A DNA stretch of 19,671 bases, from contig JBFISM010000061.1 in assembly GCA_041608535.1 (NCBI GenBank), positions 1 to 19,671 on the forward strand, read 5' to 3'. The notes beneath the pieces were generated by a model. The model saw nothing but the letters and a program-made list of their open reading frames with translations. It was not told where the DNA came from and made no database searches. This DNA is from JBFISM01 sp041608535 (GTDB taxonomy: Bacteria; Actinomycetota; Acidimicrobiia; Spongiisociales; UBA5794). Positions 12,478 to 19,671 of the stretch are shown here, piece by piece. The stretch's first letter is position 1, and each line of letters starts with the position of its first letter. The position numbers and the translations under genes are program-made.

Positions 12478-13620
12478 ATGCAGGTCGGCGTCCCCCACCA
12501 ACACACCGACACCGAGCGTCGCACCCCGGTCGTGCCCGATACGGTGGCCACAATGACGGAATGGGGCTGGAACGTCGTGGTGAGCCCCGGGATCGGCGAG
12601 CCATCCGGCATCCCCGACCAGCACTTCCGCGACGCCGGAGCCACGGTGGGCGAGGAAGCGTGGCGTGCCGACCTCGTGCTCGTCGTGCGACCGCCCAGTC
12701 CGCACCAGCTGAGTGAGCTCGCTCCGGGCACGATCGTCGCCGGGTTCCTCGACCCCTTCGTCGACGTGGACACGATCGGCGGACTGTGTGTTGCTCGGCT
12801 CACGGGAGTCGCCCTGGAGGCTATTCCCCGCACCACGCTCGCCCAGGCGATGGATGCGTTGTCGTCGCAGGCCAACATCGCCGGCTACGCCGCAGTGATC
12901 CTCGGCTCGATGGAGTCACCGCGGCTGTTCCCCATGATGGTCACCGCAGCCGGGACCATTCCCCCGGCACGAGTGCTGGTGCTCGGGGTCGGGGTTGCCG
13001 GTCTGCAGGCGATCGCCACCGCAAAACGCCTCGGTGCCTCGGTGTACGCGTACGACGTCCGTCCGGAGACGAAGGAGCAGGTGGAGAGTCTCGGGGCGAG
13101 GTTCGTCGATGCGGTGACCGTCGCCGCCGATGCCGGTGGCTATGCAGTTGAGGTGGATGAGAGCGCCCAAGCGGCCCAGCATGCTGCGCTCACCGAGCAC
13201 GTTGCCGCCGCCGATCTCATCGTCACCACGGCGCAGATCCCGGGTCGGCCCGCCCCCCTCCTCGTCACCGCAGAGATGGTGTCGACGATGCGACCTGGTT
13301 CGGTGATCATCGACCTCGCCGCCGCGACAGGGGGCAACGTGGCCGGATCTCGACCGGACGAAACCGTGGCGGTCGGGGGGGTACGCCTTCTCGGGCCCAC
13401 CAACCTGGCGAGCCAGTATGCGAGGGACGCATCACGCATGCTGGCTCGCAACATGATCGCCATGCTCGAACGGGGTCGCACCGACGACCACTTCGTGATC
13501 GACCCCGAGGACGAGATCCTGGGAGAGGCCACAGTGGTGCTCGACGGCGAGGTGCTCCATCCGCGCTCACGGGAGCTGCTCGAAGCGAACCGGACCGCAA
13601 ACTCAGAGGCAGCGTCGTGA
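12478..13620 (+). CDS. pntAA: NAD(P) transhydrogenase subunit alpha part 1 (PntAa, NAD-binding domain I)
   Basis: This is the soluble NAD(H)-binding dI component of the proton-translocating transhydrogenase, which drives NADPH formation from NADH using the proton-motive force. It has 380 residues, as in Rhodospirillum and Mycobacterium PntAa. It begins MQVGVPHQHTDTERRTPVVP; the conserved loop is AMDALSSQANIAGYAAVILG (~124-143), the Rossmann GxGxxG is VLGVGVAGLQAIATAKRLGA (~168-187), and then YAYDVRPETKEQVESLGARF. Later come IVTTAQIPGRPAPLL and SVIIDLAAATGGNVAGS, all typical. ATG 12478 has no ribosome site but lies 7 nt after TACCGT, indicating a leaderless transcript. It overlaps pntAB by GTGA. 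Confidence 0.95.
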   Translation: MQVGVPHQHTDTERRTPVVPDTVATMTEWGWNVVVSPGIGEPSGIPDQHFRDAGATVGEEAWRADLVLVVRPPSPHQLSELAPGTIVAGFLDPFVDVDTIGGLCVARLTGVALEAIPRTTLAQAMDALSSQANIAGYAAVILGSMESPRLFPMMVTAAGTIPPARVLVLGVGVAGLQAIATAKRLGASVYAYDVRPETKEQVESLGARFVDAVTVAADAGGYAVEVDESAQAAQHAALTEHVAAADLIVTTAQIPGRPAPLLVTAEMVSTMRPGSVIIDLAAATGGNVAGSRPDETVAVGGVRLLGPTNLASQYARDASRMLARNMIAMLERGRTDDHFVIDPEDEILGEATVVLDGEVLHPRSRELLEANRTANSEAAS

Positions 13621-13913
13621 GCCCCGAGTTCATCGCCGGCATCGTGGTGTTCGTCCTTGCCGGCTTCGTGGGCCTCGAAGTCATATCCAAGGTGCCGCCG
13701 ACCCTACACACCCCTCTCATGTCCGGTGCCAACGCGATATCCGGCATCACCATCGTCGGGGCCGTCATCGCGGCCGGTCTCGCCGAGGGCAGGTTTGCCA
13801 CGGCGCTCGCCTTCTTCGCCGTGGTGGCGGCGACCATCAACGTGGTCGGCGGTTTTCTGGTGACCGACCGGATGCTCGAGATGTTCAGGAAAAGGCCGAG
13901 CCGGCCTCGATGA
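13617..13913 (+). CDS. pntAB: NAD(P) transhydrogenase subunit alpha part 2 (PntAb, membrane)
   Basis: This encodes 98 residues and is the small membrane piece of domain II. Three hydrophobic helices are visible: IAGIVVFVLAGFVGLEVISK, then ISGITIVGAVIAAGLAEG after the diagnostic VPPTLHTPLMSGANAISGIT motif, then ALAFFAVVAATINVVGGFLV. It ends with VTDRMLEMFRKRP, as in Rhodospirillum and mycobacterial PntAb. GTG 13617 overlaps the pntAA stop and the gene's own stop overlaps the pntB ATG (ATGA), so all three subunits are tightly coupled. The split alpha subunit (Aa plus Ab) is the three-gene form rather than the E. coli two-gene form. Confidence 0.95.
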   Translation: MSPEFIAGIVVFVLAGFVGLEVISKVPPTLHTPLMSGANAISGITIVGAVIAAGLAEGRFATALAFFAVVAATINVVGGFLVTDRMLEMFRKRPSRPR

Positions 13914-15265
13914 CCGAGCTCCTCTATCTCGTCGCCGCCGTCGCGTTCATCGTCGGTCTCAAACAGCTTTCCGGACCGCGCACAGCCCGGAAAGGCAATG
14001 CGGTGGCCGCCGCCGGTATGTTCCTCGCCACGGTCGTCACGCTGGTCGAGCTCGAGGTCGTGAGCTGGCGAGTCATCGCAGCGGGGATCGCCGTGGGTGC
14101 CGCCATCGGGGCCGCGCTCGCTCTGCGAGTGCAGATGACCGCCATGCCGCAGCTGGTCGCGGCATTCAATGGGTTTGGTGGCGCCGCCTCGGCACTGGTC
14201 GCCGTCTACGAACTGGACCGTACCGGCGGCGGCTTCGCCACCGAGACCGCCGTCACAGTGGTCCTCTCGCTGGTGATTGGAGTCGTGACCTTCACCGGCA
14301 GCTTCGTCGCGTTCGGCAAGCTCCAGGGGATCATCGCCGGCCGTCCGATGAGACTTCCCGGTGGCCAGGCGCTCAACGTCGCGCTTGCGGCGACGACGGC
14401 GATCCTCGGGGCGTGGGCCGCGGTGAGCGGCGAGGCTCTCCCGTTCTGGCTGGCGCTGGGCGTCGCCTCGATCATTGGCTTCACCGGGGTGCTGCCCATC
14501 GGCGGTGCCGACATGCCGGTGGTCATCTCGCTGCTCAACTCGTTGTCCGGGATCGCCGCCTCGATGGCGGGCTTCGTGATCGGGAACCAAGCCCTCATCA
14601 TCGGCGGGGCACTCGTCGGGGCTGCCGGGCTCATTCTCACCATGCAGATGGGCGAAGCGATGAACCGGTCGCTGGGCAACGTGCTCTTCTCGGGGTTTGG
14701 CGGCGGCGCAGTTGCCGTCGAGACCGCGGGCAAGCCCGTGAATCGAGCCACTCCCGACGACGTTGCCATCGCACTGGCCTATGCGTCGAACGTGCTGTTC
14801 GTCCCCGGTTACGGGCTGGCCGTAGCCCAGGCGCAGCACGCCGTGCGTGATCTCGCTGCGGCGCTCGAAAAGCGGGACATCGCCGTCGGCTACGCCATCC
14901 ATCCGGTGGCCGGTCGGATGCCGGGACACATGAACGTGCTCCTCGCCGAAGCCGACGTGCCGTACGAGCAGCTGTTCGATCTCGAGCAATCCAATCCGAA
15001 GTTCACCCAGACGGACGTGGTGCTCGTGATCGGCGCCAACGACGTGGTCAACCCGTCGGCGCGAGATGATGCCACCAGCCCGATATACGGAATGCCGATC
15101 CTCGAGGTCGACAAGGCCCGCACCGTCGTGGTGGTGAAGCGGTCACTGTCGCCAGGATTTGCCGGGATCGACAACCCGCTGTTCTACGAGCCGGACACGA
15201 TGATGTTGTTCGCCGATGGCAAAGAGGCCATCGAGTCTGTGCTCGCCGCCATCGACGACGTCTGA
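13910..15265 (+). CDS. pntB: NAD(P) transhydrogenase subunit beta
   Basis: This encodes 451 residues. The first ~270 form the membrane domain with multiple helices, including VQMTAMPQLVAAFNGFGGAA, IIGFTGVLPIGGADMPVVIS and LLNSLSGIAASMAGFVIGNQ, the conserved proton-channel region. The last ~180 residues are the NADP(H)-binding domain III: VPGYGLAVAQAQHAVRDLAA, then VAGRMPGHMNVLLAEADVPY, DVVLVIGANDVVNP, PILEVDKARTVVVVKRSLSP and GFAGIDNPLFY. All signature elements are present. It starts at the ATGA overlap with pntAB. The nitroreductase gene starts 2 nt after its stop, which is unusual company for pnt. Confidence 0.96.
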   Translation: MTELLYLVAAVAFIVGLKQLSGPRTARKGNAVAAAGMFLATVVTLVELEVVSWRVIAAGIAVGAAIGAALALRVQMTAMPQLVAAFNGFGGAASALVAVYELDRTGGGFATETAVTVVLSLVIGVVTFTGSFVAFGKLQGIIAGRPMRLPGGQALNVALAATTAILGAWAAVSGEALPFWLALGVASIIGFTGVLPIGGADMPVVISLLNSLSGIAASMAGFVIGNQALIIGGALVGAAGLILTMQMGEAMNRSLGNVLFSGFGGGAVAVETAGKPVNRATPDDVAIALAYASNVLFVPGYGLAVAQAQHAVRDLAAALEKRDIAVGYAIHPVAGRMPGHMNVLLAEADVPYEQLFDLEQSNPKFTQTDVVLVIGANDVVNPSARDDATSPIYGMPILEVDKARTVVVVKRSLSPGFAGIDNPLFYEPDTMMLFADGKEAIESVLAAIDDV

Positions 15266-15267
15266 TC

Positions 15268-15858
15268 ATGGAGTTTCGCGATGTCGTCCGCCGCCGGCGC
15301 ATGGTGCGCAACTATCGAAACGACCCGGTCGACCGGGCCGCCGTGGAACGCATCCTCGACAGCGCCTTACGCAGCCCCTCGGCGGGTTTCAGTCAGGGCG
15401 TGGCCTTCGTGGTGGTGACCGACGCCACCAGACGCCGTCGCATCGCCGAACTCGCCGGCGAGGACGATTATGTCGCCGGAGGATTCGATCCGTGGATCTC
15501 CCGGGCGCCAGTCCACGTCGTCATCGCAGTGTCAGAGCAGATCTACCAGGAGCGCTATCGGGAACCCGACAAGAGCCCGGATGGACGGCCGCCCGACTGG
15601 CCTGTGCCCTATTGGTGGATCGACGCCGGTGCTTCCCTGATGCTGGTCTTGCTGGCGGCCGTGGACGAGGGACTGGCAGCCGGATTCCTCGGCAGTCATG
15701 CGCTGGGCGACCTCGCCACCGAGCTGGGACTTCCCGACCACATGCAACCGATCGGCATCGTCACCATCGGGCATCCCGCGACGGATCGTCGGTCTTCTTC
15801 GCTGTCGCGGGGGCGCCGTCCTCGTACCGAGACCGTCCACGACGAACGGTGGTCTTGA
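15268..15858 (+). CDS. Nitroreductase-family FMN oxidoreductase
   Basis: This encodes 196 residues. The N-terminal MEFRDVVRRRRMVRNYRNDP with VDRAAVERILDSALRSPSAG is the standard FMN-phosphate-binding start of the nitroreductase fold. FSQGVAFVVVTD follows, then a mid-region insertion (ERYREPDKSPDGRPPDWPVP, YWWIDAGASLMLVLLAAVDE) typical of an actinobacterial branch, then GLAAGFLGSHALGDLATELG and IGIVTIGHPA. It likely reduces a quinone, nitro or enone compound with NAD(P)H; F420 use is possible in this branch. ATG 15268 is 2 nt after the pntB stop with no own ribosome site, so translation is coupled to the NADPH-generating transhydrogenase. The Arg/Ser-rich C-terminal tail is not recognisable. 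Confidence 0.87.
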   Translation: MEFRDVVRRRRMVRNYRNDPVDRAAVERILDSALRSPSAGFSQGVAFVVVTDATRRRRIAELAGEDDYVAGGFDPWISRAPVHVVIAVSEQIYQERYREPDKSPDGRPPDWPVPYWWIDAGASLMLVLLAAVDEGLAAGFLGSHALGDLATELGLPDHMQPIGIVTIGHPATDRRSSSLSRGRRPRTETVHDERWS

Positions 15859-15968
15859 TCTGCCCGGCCGGAGAGACAGCCGGATTTCCGTCAGTGCAGA
15901 ATGTGACGGGTGGCTGACAATGTTGTGCCGGCGACACACGACTCGACCCACCACGGAGACGGAAGCGC

Positions 15969-17369
15969 ATGAATCGTGACTACGACGTCCTCGTCATAGG
16001 AGGCGGACCCGCCGGGGAGAATGCCGCCGACCGCGCCGCCCAGACCGGGCTCAAGACGGCGATCATCGAAGCCGAGCTACTCGGTGGCGAGTGCTCCTAC
16101 TGGGGATGCATGCCGTCGAAGGCGCTGCTTCGCCCGGGGGAAGCGCTCGACATGGTGGGTCGAGTGCCCGGGGCCGCTGCCGCAGTGACCGGCGAGTTAG
16201 ACGTGGACGCCGCACTGGCGCGCCGGGATGCTCTCTCCGGGAACTGGGACGATGCCGGCCAGGTGCAATGGGCCGAAGGCGCAGGTCTCGACGTGATACG
16301 CGGCCACGGCCGGCTCGCCGGGGAGAAGCGGGTGAAGGTGACCGCAGCCGACGGCACGGTGACCGATTACGAAGCATCCCGTGCCGTGGTCATCGCTACC
16401 GGATCGCGGGCGGTGATGCCCCCCATTCCCGGTCTCGCCGCGGCCGCCACCTGGGACAACCGGGACATCACGACGGCCAAAGAGATCCCGGAACGGTTGA
16501 TCGTGCTCGGGGGCGGTGTCATCGGTGTCGAGATGGCACAAGCGTTCAAGAACCTCGGAAGCAGCGACGTGAGCATCATCGAGGCCGAGGAGCGGCTGCT
16601 CCCTCGCGAGGAGCCGTTTGCCGGAGATGAGCTGGCGCAAGCGTTCGAGAAGGCGGGCATCGCCGTGCATACCGAGGAGCGACTGGTCGCCGCAGAGCGG
16701 CGCGCGGCGGACGGACCGGTGACGGCGACGATGGAGAACGGCAGCACCCTCGAAGGTGACGAGTTGCTCGTGGCGGTGGGCAGACAACCGGCGACCGGCG
16801 ACATCGGCTTGGGCAGCGTCGGGCTCGAAGCCGGCAAGTACCTGGACGTCAATCAGCACATGCAGGTGAAGGACATCGCCGGTGGCTGGCTGTATGCCGT
16901 CGGCGACGTCAACGGACGAGCGCTGCTCACCCACGTGGGCAAGTACCAGGCACGGATCGCCGGTGACCACATCGGAGGCCGCACCACCAACGTCACGGCC
17001 TACGGCGACGTGCACGCCATCCCCAGAGTCGTGTTCACCAACCCGGCGGTGGCCGCCGTTGGTTACACCGAGGCCCAGGCCCGGGGGCACGGGATCGACG
17101 TCACCACGGTGCAGTACAACATCGGCCACGTCGCCGGGTCCGCCACCTTGGGCCGCGGCATTCGCGGCACCTGTCAGCTCGTCATCGACCACGAGAGGCG
17201 GGTCATCGTCGGGGCAACGTTCGTCGGCCCCGGTGTCGGCGAGATGCTCCACGCCGCCACGATCGCCATCGTCGGCGGGGTCACCCTCGATCAGTTGTGG
17301 CACGCAATACCGTCGTTCCCCACCCAGAGCGAGGTGTGGCTGCGGTTGCTGGAAGCGTATGGCATGTGA
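15969..17369 (+). CDS. FAD-dependent NAD(P)-disulfide oxidoreductase, dihydrolipoamide dehydrogenase-like, Phe in place of catalytic His
   Basis: This encodes 466 residues of the class I pyridine nucleotide-disulfide reductase family. FAD-binding VIGGGPAGENAADRAAQ is at ~9-25; the redox-active pair is C42-x4-C47 in GGECSYWGCMPSKALLRP. The NAD(P)-binding GGGVIGVEMAQAFKNLG is at ~180-196, and the second FAD motif LYAVGDVNGRALLTHVGKYQ is near 308-327. The dimer interface follows (VVFTNPAVAAVGYTEAQA). The C-terminal signature, normally HPTxSE with a catalytic His-Glu pair, reads F450-PTQSE here, so the base is missing. Similar proteins with CSYW(G/A)C and FPT are, as far as I recall, uncharacterised actinobacterial oxidoreductases. 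It is therefore probably not a true lipoamide dehydrogenase. The start ATG is preceded by GGAG and GGAAG. It stands alone, 110 nt after the nitroreductase gene. Confidence 0.85.
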   Translation: MNRDYDVLVIGGGPAGENAADRAAQTGLKTAIIEAELLGGECSYWGCMPSKALLRPGEALDMVGRVPGAAAAVTGELDVDAALARRDALSGNWDDAGQVQWAEGAGLDVIRGHGRLAGEKRVKVTAADGTVTDYEASRAVVIATGSRAVMPPIPGLAAAATWDNRDITTAKEIPERLIVLGGGVIGVEMAQAFKNLGSSDVSIIEAEERLLPREEPFAGDELAQAFEKAGIAVHTEERLVAAERRAADGPVTATMENGSTLEGDELLVAVGRQPATGDIGLGSVGLEAGKYLDVNQHMQVKDIAGGWLYAVGDVNGRALLTHVGKYQARIAGDHIGGRTTNVTAYGDVHAIPRVVFTNPAVAAVGYTEAQARGHGIDVTTVQYNIGHVAGSATLGRGIRGTCQLVIDHERRVIVGATFVGPGVGEMLHAATIAIVGGVTLDQLWHAIPSFPTQSEVWLRLLEAYGM

Positions 17370-17373
17370 TGCT

Positions 17374-17424
17374 CGTCGAGTGTGCTTGATCGCCGCGTAA
17401 TCGAGCTTGCAAGCACACTCGACG
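17374..17424. repeat. Perfect 15-bp inverted repeat between the disulfide reductase and ABC genes
   Basis: CGTCGAGTGTGCTTG (17374-17388) and CAAGCACACTCGACG (17410-17424) are exact reverse complements separated by 21 nt. A second palindrome, GCTTGCAAGC (17405-17414), overlaps the right arm. The right arm also contains the candidate -35 of the ABC promoter (TCGACG, 17419-17424). There is no T-run on either strand. It may be a terminator of the upstream gene, an operator for the ABC promoter, or both. Confidence 0.7.
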
Positions 17425-17446
17425 GAGCCATTCGAGTCGGTAGGCT
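17419..17446 (+). promoter_or_regulatory. Promoter of the ABC exporter operon (TCGACG-N16-TAGGCT)
   Basis: TCGACG (17419-17424) and TAGGCT (17441-17446) are spaced by 16 nt. The -10 ends 6 nt before the GTG start at 17453, and no ribosome site lies between, so the mRNA is probably leaderless. The -35 lies inside the right arm of the 15-bp inverted repeat, which would allow repression by a protein bound there. Confidence 0.5.
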
Positions 17447-17452
17447 CGCTTC

Positions 17453-18340
17453 GTGCTCCGATTCGAGTCCATATCCAAGCGATATGGCGACATCCAGGCC
17501 CTCGACGGTGCATCATTCAGCGTGCCGCGGGGAGCGCTCCTCGGCTTTCTCGGACCCAACGGTGCCGGCAAGACCACGGCGATGCGGACCGTCTTCGGGT
17601 TGGTGCGACCGGATGCGGGGAGCGTGACCTGGGGCGGCGCCCCGATCACACCGGCGATGCGTCTCGATTTCGGCTACATGCCGGAACAGCGGGGGCTGTA
17701 CCCCCGCATGCGAATCGCCAAGCAACTCGCCTTCTTCGGCCAGCTCCACGGGCTGGCGAAACAGGAAGCCACGAGGGCGGCCCACGACTGGTTGGAACGG
17801 TTCGGGCTGAGCGACCGCACCGGCGACCGGCTGGAAGATCTCTCCCACGGCAACCAGCAGCGGGTCCAGCTCGCGGCTGCGCTCGTGCATCAGCCCGCAC
17901 TGCTCGTGCTCGACGAGCCCTTCTCCGGCCTGGACCCGCTGGGTGTGGCATCCATGACCGACGTGCTGCGCGACCAAGCCTCCGGGGGGACCGCGGTCGT
18001 GTTCTCCAGCCATCAACTCGACCTCGTCGAGGACATCTGCGACTCGGTGGTGGTGATCCACCGGGGTGCGATCGTGCTCGACGGGTTGGTGGTCGAGCTG
18101 CGCACCGCCTCACCGCATCGTTACGTGGAGATCGACGCCGACAACCCGAACCGAGACTGGTACGAGTCGATCGATGGCGTGCAGCTCGTCGACCCGGGAC
18201 CGCCGCTCACCCTGCGGGTGCCGGCGCACCTCGACCCGAAGATGGTGCTCGCCAGCGCCGTCGGCGACGGCGATCTCCGCCATTTCGCCTTCTCTCCGCC
18301 GTCGCTGAGCCAGGTCTTTCGCGAGGCGGTGGGCCAATGA
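17453..18340 (+). CDS. ABC-2 type exporter ATP-binding protein (NatA-like)
   Basis: This encodes 295 residues. Walker A GPNGAGKT is at 34-41, the Q-loop is in GYMPEQRGLYPRM (Q79), the signature motif is LSHGNQQRVQ at 130-139, Walker B LLVLDEP is at 150-156, and the H-loop His is at 187 (SSHQLD). The signature is the LSxGNQQ variant seen in sodium/lipid-type NatA exporters rather than LSGGQ. The C-terminal ~75 residues (DADNPNRDWYESIDGVQLVD onward) are an extra domain that ends SPPSLSQVFREAV, as in many NatA-like proteins. GTG 17453 is chosen because homology starts there and it lies 6 nt after a -10 box. It overlaps the permease gene by ATGA. The substrate is unknown. Confidence 0.93.
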   Translation: MLRFESISKRYGDIQALDGASFSVPRGALLGFLGPNGAGKTTAMRTVFGLVRPDAGSVTWGGAPITPAMRLDFGYMPEQRGLYPRMRIAKQLAFFGQLHGLAKQEATRAAHDWLERFGLSDRTGDRLEDLSHGNQQRVQLAAALVHQPALLVLDEPFSGLDPLGVASMTDVLRDQASGGTAVVFSSHQLDLVEDICDSVVVIHRGAIVLDGLVVELRTASPHRYVEIDADNPNRDWYESIDGVQLVDPGPPLTLRVPAHLDPKMVLASAVGDGDLRHFAFSPPSLSQVFREAVGQ

Positions 18341-19509
18341 CGTGGTGGCGTTCCGTGCATCTGGTGGCGATCCGTGAGCTACGGGAGCGTGCGGCGAGCC
18401 GGGCATTTCAGGTCTCCACGGCCTTCACACTGGTGGTTGTGATCGGTGGGCTGGCCGCAGCAGCCACTCTGGGCGGCGACGACGAGCAGGTCTTCACCGT
18501 CGGCGGAGTCGCGGCCCCCCGACCCGGCATCGTCGCCGCCATCGAACTGGGGAGCGAGGCGAGGGTCGAATACACCGATTTCGCTACGGCAGCGGAGCTG
18601 CGGGAGGCCATGCTCGACGGTGATCCGGCGATTGGTGTGGTCGGATCCGACACCGTGCTGTCCGGTCCGGAGACGTCACCGGAGCTGCTCGCCCTGACCA
18701 CAGCAGCGGTTGCCGCCGCCGGTCTCGACGAGCGGGCGATGGCGTTGGGACTCTCCTCGACCGACGTGCAGGAACTGCTGGGCGGCGGGGTTCGCGTCGA
18801 GGAGGTGACCGACGCGTCGGACGACGAAGGTCGATCGTTCATCGCTTTCGTCGGCGCCATCTTGTTGTTCGTCTCGATCCTCACGTACGGCCAGTGGATC
18901 CTCATCGGAGTGGTCGAGGAGAAATCGAGCCGTGTCGTCGAAGTGGTCCTCGGCGCCGTTCCCGCTCCCCACCTCCTTGCGGGGAAGGTGCTCGGCATCG
19001 GAGCGTTGGGTTTGGCCCAATTGCTGCTGGTCCTCGTCATCGGCTTGGCGGGCGCCCGCTCCCTCGACAGAGTCGGGCTTCCCGAGCTCGATGCGGCTGC
19101 GGTCGCCATCATCACGTTCTGGTTCATCCTCGGGTTTGCCTTCTATGCGACCGGCTTCGCCGTGACCGGGTCGCTCGTCTCCCGGCAGGAGGAGGCGCAG
19201 AACGCATCGTTTCCGCTCACCATGGTGATGACCGCCAGCTACTTCGTTGCGGCGACCGCGCTCGACGGCTCGGACAACGCAGTGCTGCGGATCTTGTCGC
19301 TGGTGCCGCCGTTCTCACCGATCACCATGCCGGTACGGCAAGCCGGCGGCGATGCGGCGCTGTGGGAGATCGCAATCTCGGTCATCCTCATGGTGGTGGC
19401 AACGCTCGCCTTGCTGCGCATCGGTGGCCGGATCTACAGCGGTGGGCTGCTGAAGACCGGGGGCAAGGTCTCGCTCCGCGAGGCCTTCCGCTCCGCCGAG
19501 ACCGGGTGA
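18337..19509 (+). CDS. ABC-2 type exporter permease (NatB-like)
   Basis: This encodes 390 residues. A short cytoplasmic start (VHLVAIRELRERAASRAFQV) is followed by TM1 at ~24-46 and a large extracytoplasmic domain at ~47-165, typical of NatB/YhaP-like permeases. TM2 is at ~168-190 (FIAFVGAILLFVSILTYGQW), then the conserved cytoplasmic coupling element VVEEKSSRVVEVVLGAVPAP. Further TM segments are at ~217-240, ~253-277, ~290-308 and ~345-367. The PF12698-type organisation is clear. With the ATPase it would form a homodimeric exporter of ions, lipids or drugs; nothing in the neighbourhood fixes the substrate. The ATG overlaps the ATPase stop (18337-18340). Its stop is 14 nt from the convergent glycosylase gene. 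Confidence 0.93.
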   Translation: MTWWRSVHLVAIRELRERAASRAFQVSTAFTLVVVIGGLAAAATLGGDDEQVFTVGGVAAPRPGIVAAIELGSEARVEYTDFATAAELREAMLDGDPAIGVVGSDTVLSGPETSPELLALTTAAVAAAGLDERAMALGLSSTDVQELLGGGVRVEEVTDASDDEGRSFIAFVGAILLFVSILTYGQWILIGVVEEKSSRVVEVVLGAVPAPHLLAGKVLGIGALGLAQLLLVLVIGLAGARSLDRVGLPELDAAAVAIITFWFILGFAFYATGFAVTGSLVSRQEEAQNASFPLTMVMTASYFVAATALDGSDNAVLRILSLVPPFSPITMPVRQAGGDAALWEIAISVILMVVATLALLRIGGRIYSGGLLKTGGKVSLREAFRSAETG

Positions 19510-19523
19510 ACGACCGGCCGCCG

Positions 19524-19671
19524 TCAGTGATTGGCGATCGACCGCGGCGCCAGCTTCGGACCGTACCTCGGTGCCGAGAATCCCCCACCCTTGAGCAGGA
19601 CGATCACCCTCCGCCGATGACCGCGATACGGCTCGAGCAACTCGAGCATTCGCTCGTTGCTCCCCCGCGGC
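19524..19671 (-). CDS. C-terminus of a probable DNA-3-methyladenine glycosylase (AlkA/HhH-GPD family), runs off right edge
   Basis: About 48 C-terminal residues are visible, reading NERMLELLEPYRGHRRRVIV, then LLKGGGFSAPRYGPKLAPRS and IANH before TGA. The (L/W)xPYRGHRxRV(I) helix followed by a basic APRxGPKLAPR tail is what I recall at the C-terminus of actinobacterial DNA-3-methyladenine glycosylase 2-like proteins, which excise alkylated bases. The helix-hairpin-helix and catalytic Asp are outside the window, so the call rests on a short tail and recall only. Confidence 0.5.
   Translation of the reverse strand, partial: PRGSNERMLELLEPYRGHRRRVIVLLKGGGFSAPRYGPKLAPRSIANH

Noticed and set aside
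13307..14989. 560-codon antisense frame across the pnt genes
   Set aside because: It spans three overlapping genuine genes and has no domain signature or ribosome site.
16197..17516. 439-codon antisense frame opposite the disulfide reductase
   Set aside because: Shadow frame that also crosses the 15-bp inverted repeat and the ABC promoter.

Overview
The window is a densely packed, GC-rich bacterial chromosome segment. I read it as Actinomycetota, and Acidimicrobiia or a relative is my best guess. The pointers are an F420-type luciferase-like monooxygenase of the Rv3520c kind, a three-gene proton-translocating transhydrogenase, frequent GTG starts, and several genes whose start codon lies 6-8 nt after a TANNNT -10 box (leaderless transcripts). 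The short E. coli-type LeuA, rather than the long Streptomyces/Mycobacterium form, argues against a classical actinomycete. The taxon is inference. I see no prophage, insertion sequence, CRISPR array, rRNA or tRNA. This is mostly core metabolism.

Layout: (1) 1-744, minus strand: a small four-cysteine protein, a strong hairpin, and the 5' end of queG, which runs off the left edge. (2) 889-1917, plus: an LLM-class F420-dependent oxidoreductase, convergent with (3) 1933-3135, minus: a coiled-coil plus NYN (YacP-like) putative RNase. (4) 3186-8410, plus: the branched-chain amino acid block ilvB-ilvN-leuA-leuB. It has two apparent attenuation regions. The ilvB leader has a good promoter, a 15-codon leader peptide with six Ile/Leu/Val codons among seven, and a textbook terminator. 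The leuA leader has a candidate leader peptide ending in three Leu codons, followed at once by a stable hairpin. (5) 8411-8718: a 308-nt gap with a candidate 12-codon leaderless ORF, then gnd (8719-10188). (6) 10210-12402, minus: a small unknown helical protein, an ECF sigma factor, its zinc-binding anti-sigma factor overlapping by ATGA, and a short MscS-type channel. (7) 12478-15858, plus: pntAA-pntAB-pntB followed 2 nt later by a nitroreductase-family gene. (8) 15969-17369, plus: a flavoprotein disulfide reductase with a CxxxxC centre but Phe in place of the usual C-terminal His. (9) 17374-19509, plus: a perfect 15-bp inverted repeat, then an ABC-2 exporter pair (ATPase and permease). (10) 19524 to the right edge, minus: the C-terminus of a probable DNA-3-methyladenine glycosylase.

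Functional picture: IlvBN makes acetolactate/acetohydroxybutyrate and LeuAB performs two of the leucine-specific steps. ilvC, ilvD and leuCD must lie elsewhere. Gnd and Pnt both supply NADPH, and the nitroreductase and flavoprotein next to pnt are plausible consumers or redox partners. The sigma/anti-sigma/MscS group looks like an envelope or redox stress module. I found no clearly new multi-gene system. The items most worth checking are the two amino-acid leaders, the leaderless mini-ORF before gnd, the 15-bp inverted repeat at the ABC promoter, and the atypical disulfide reductase.
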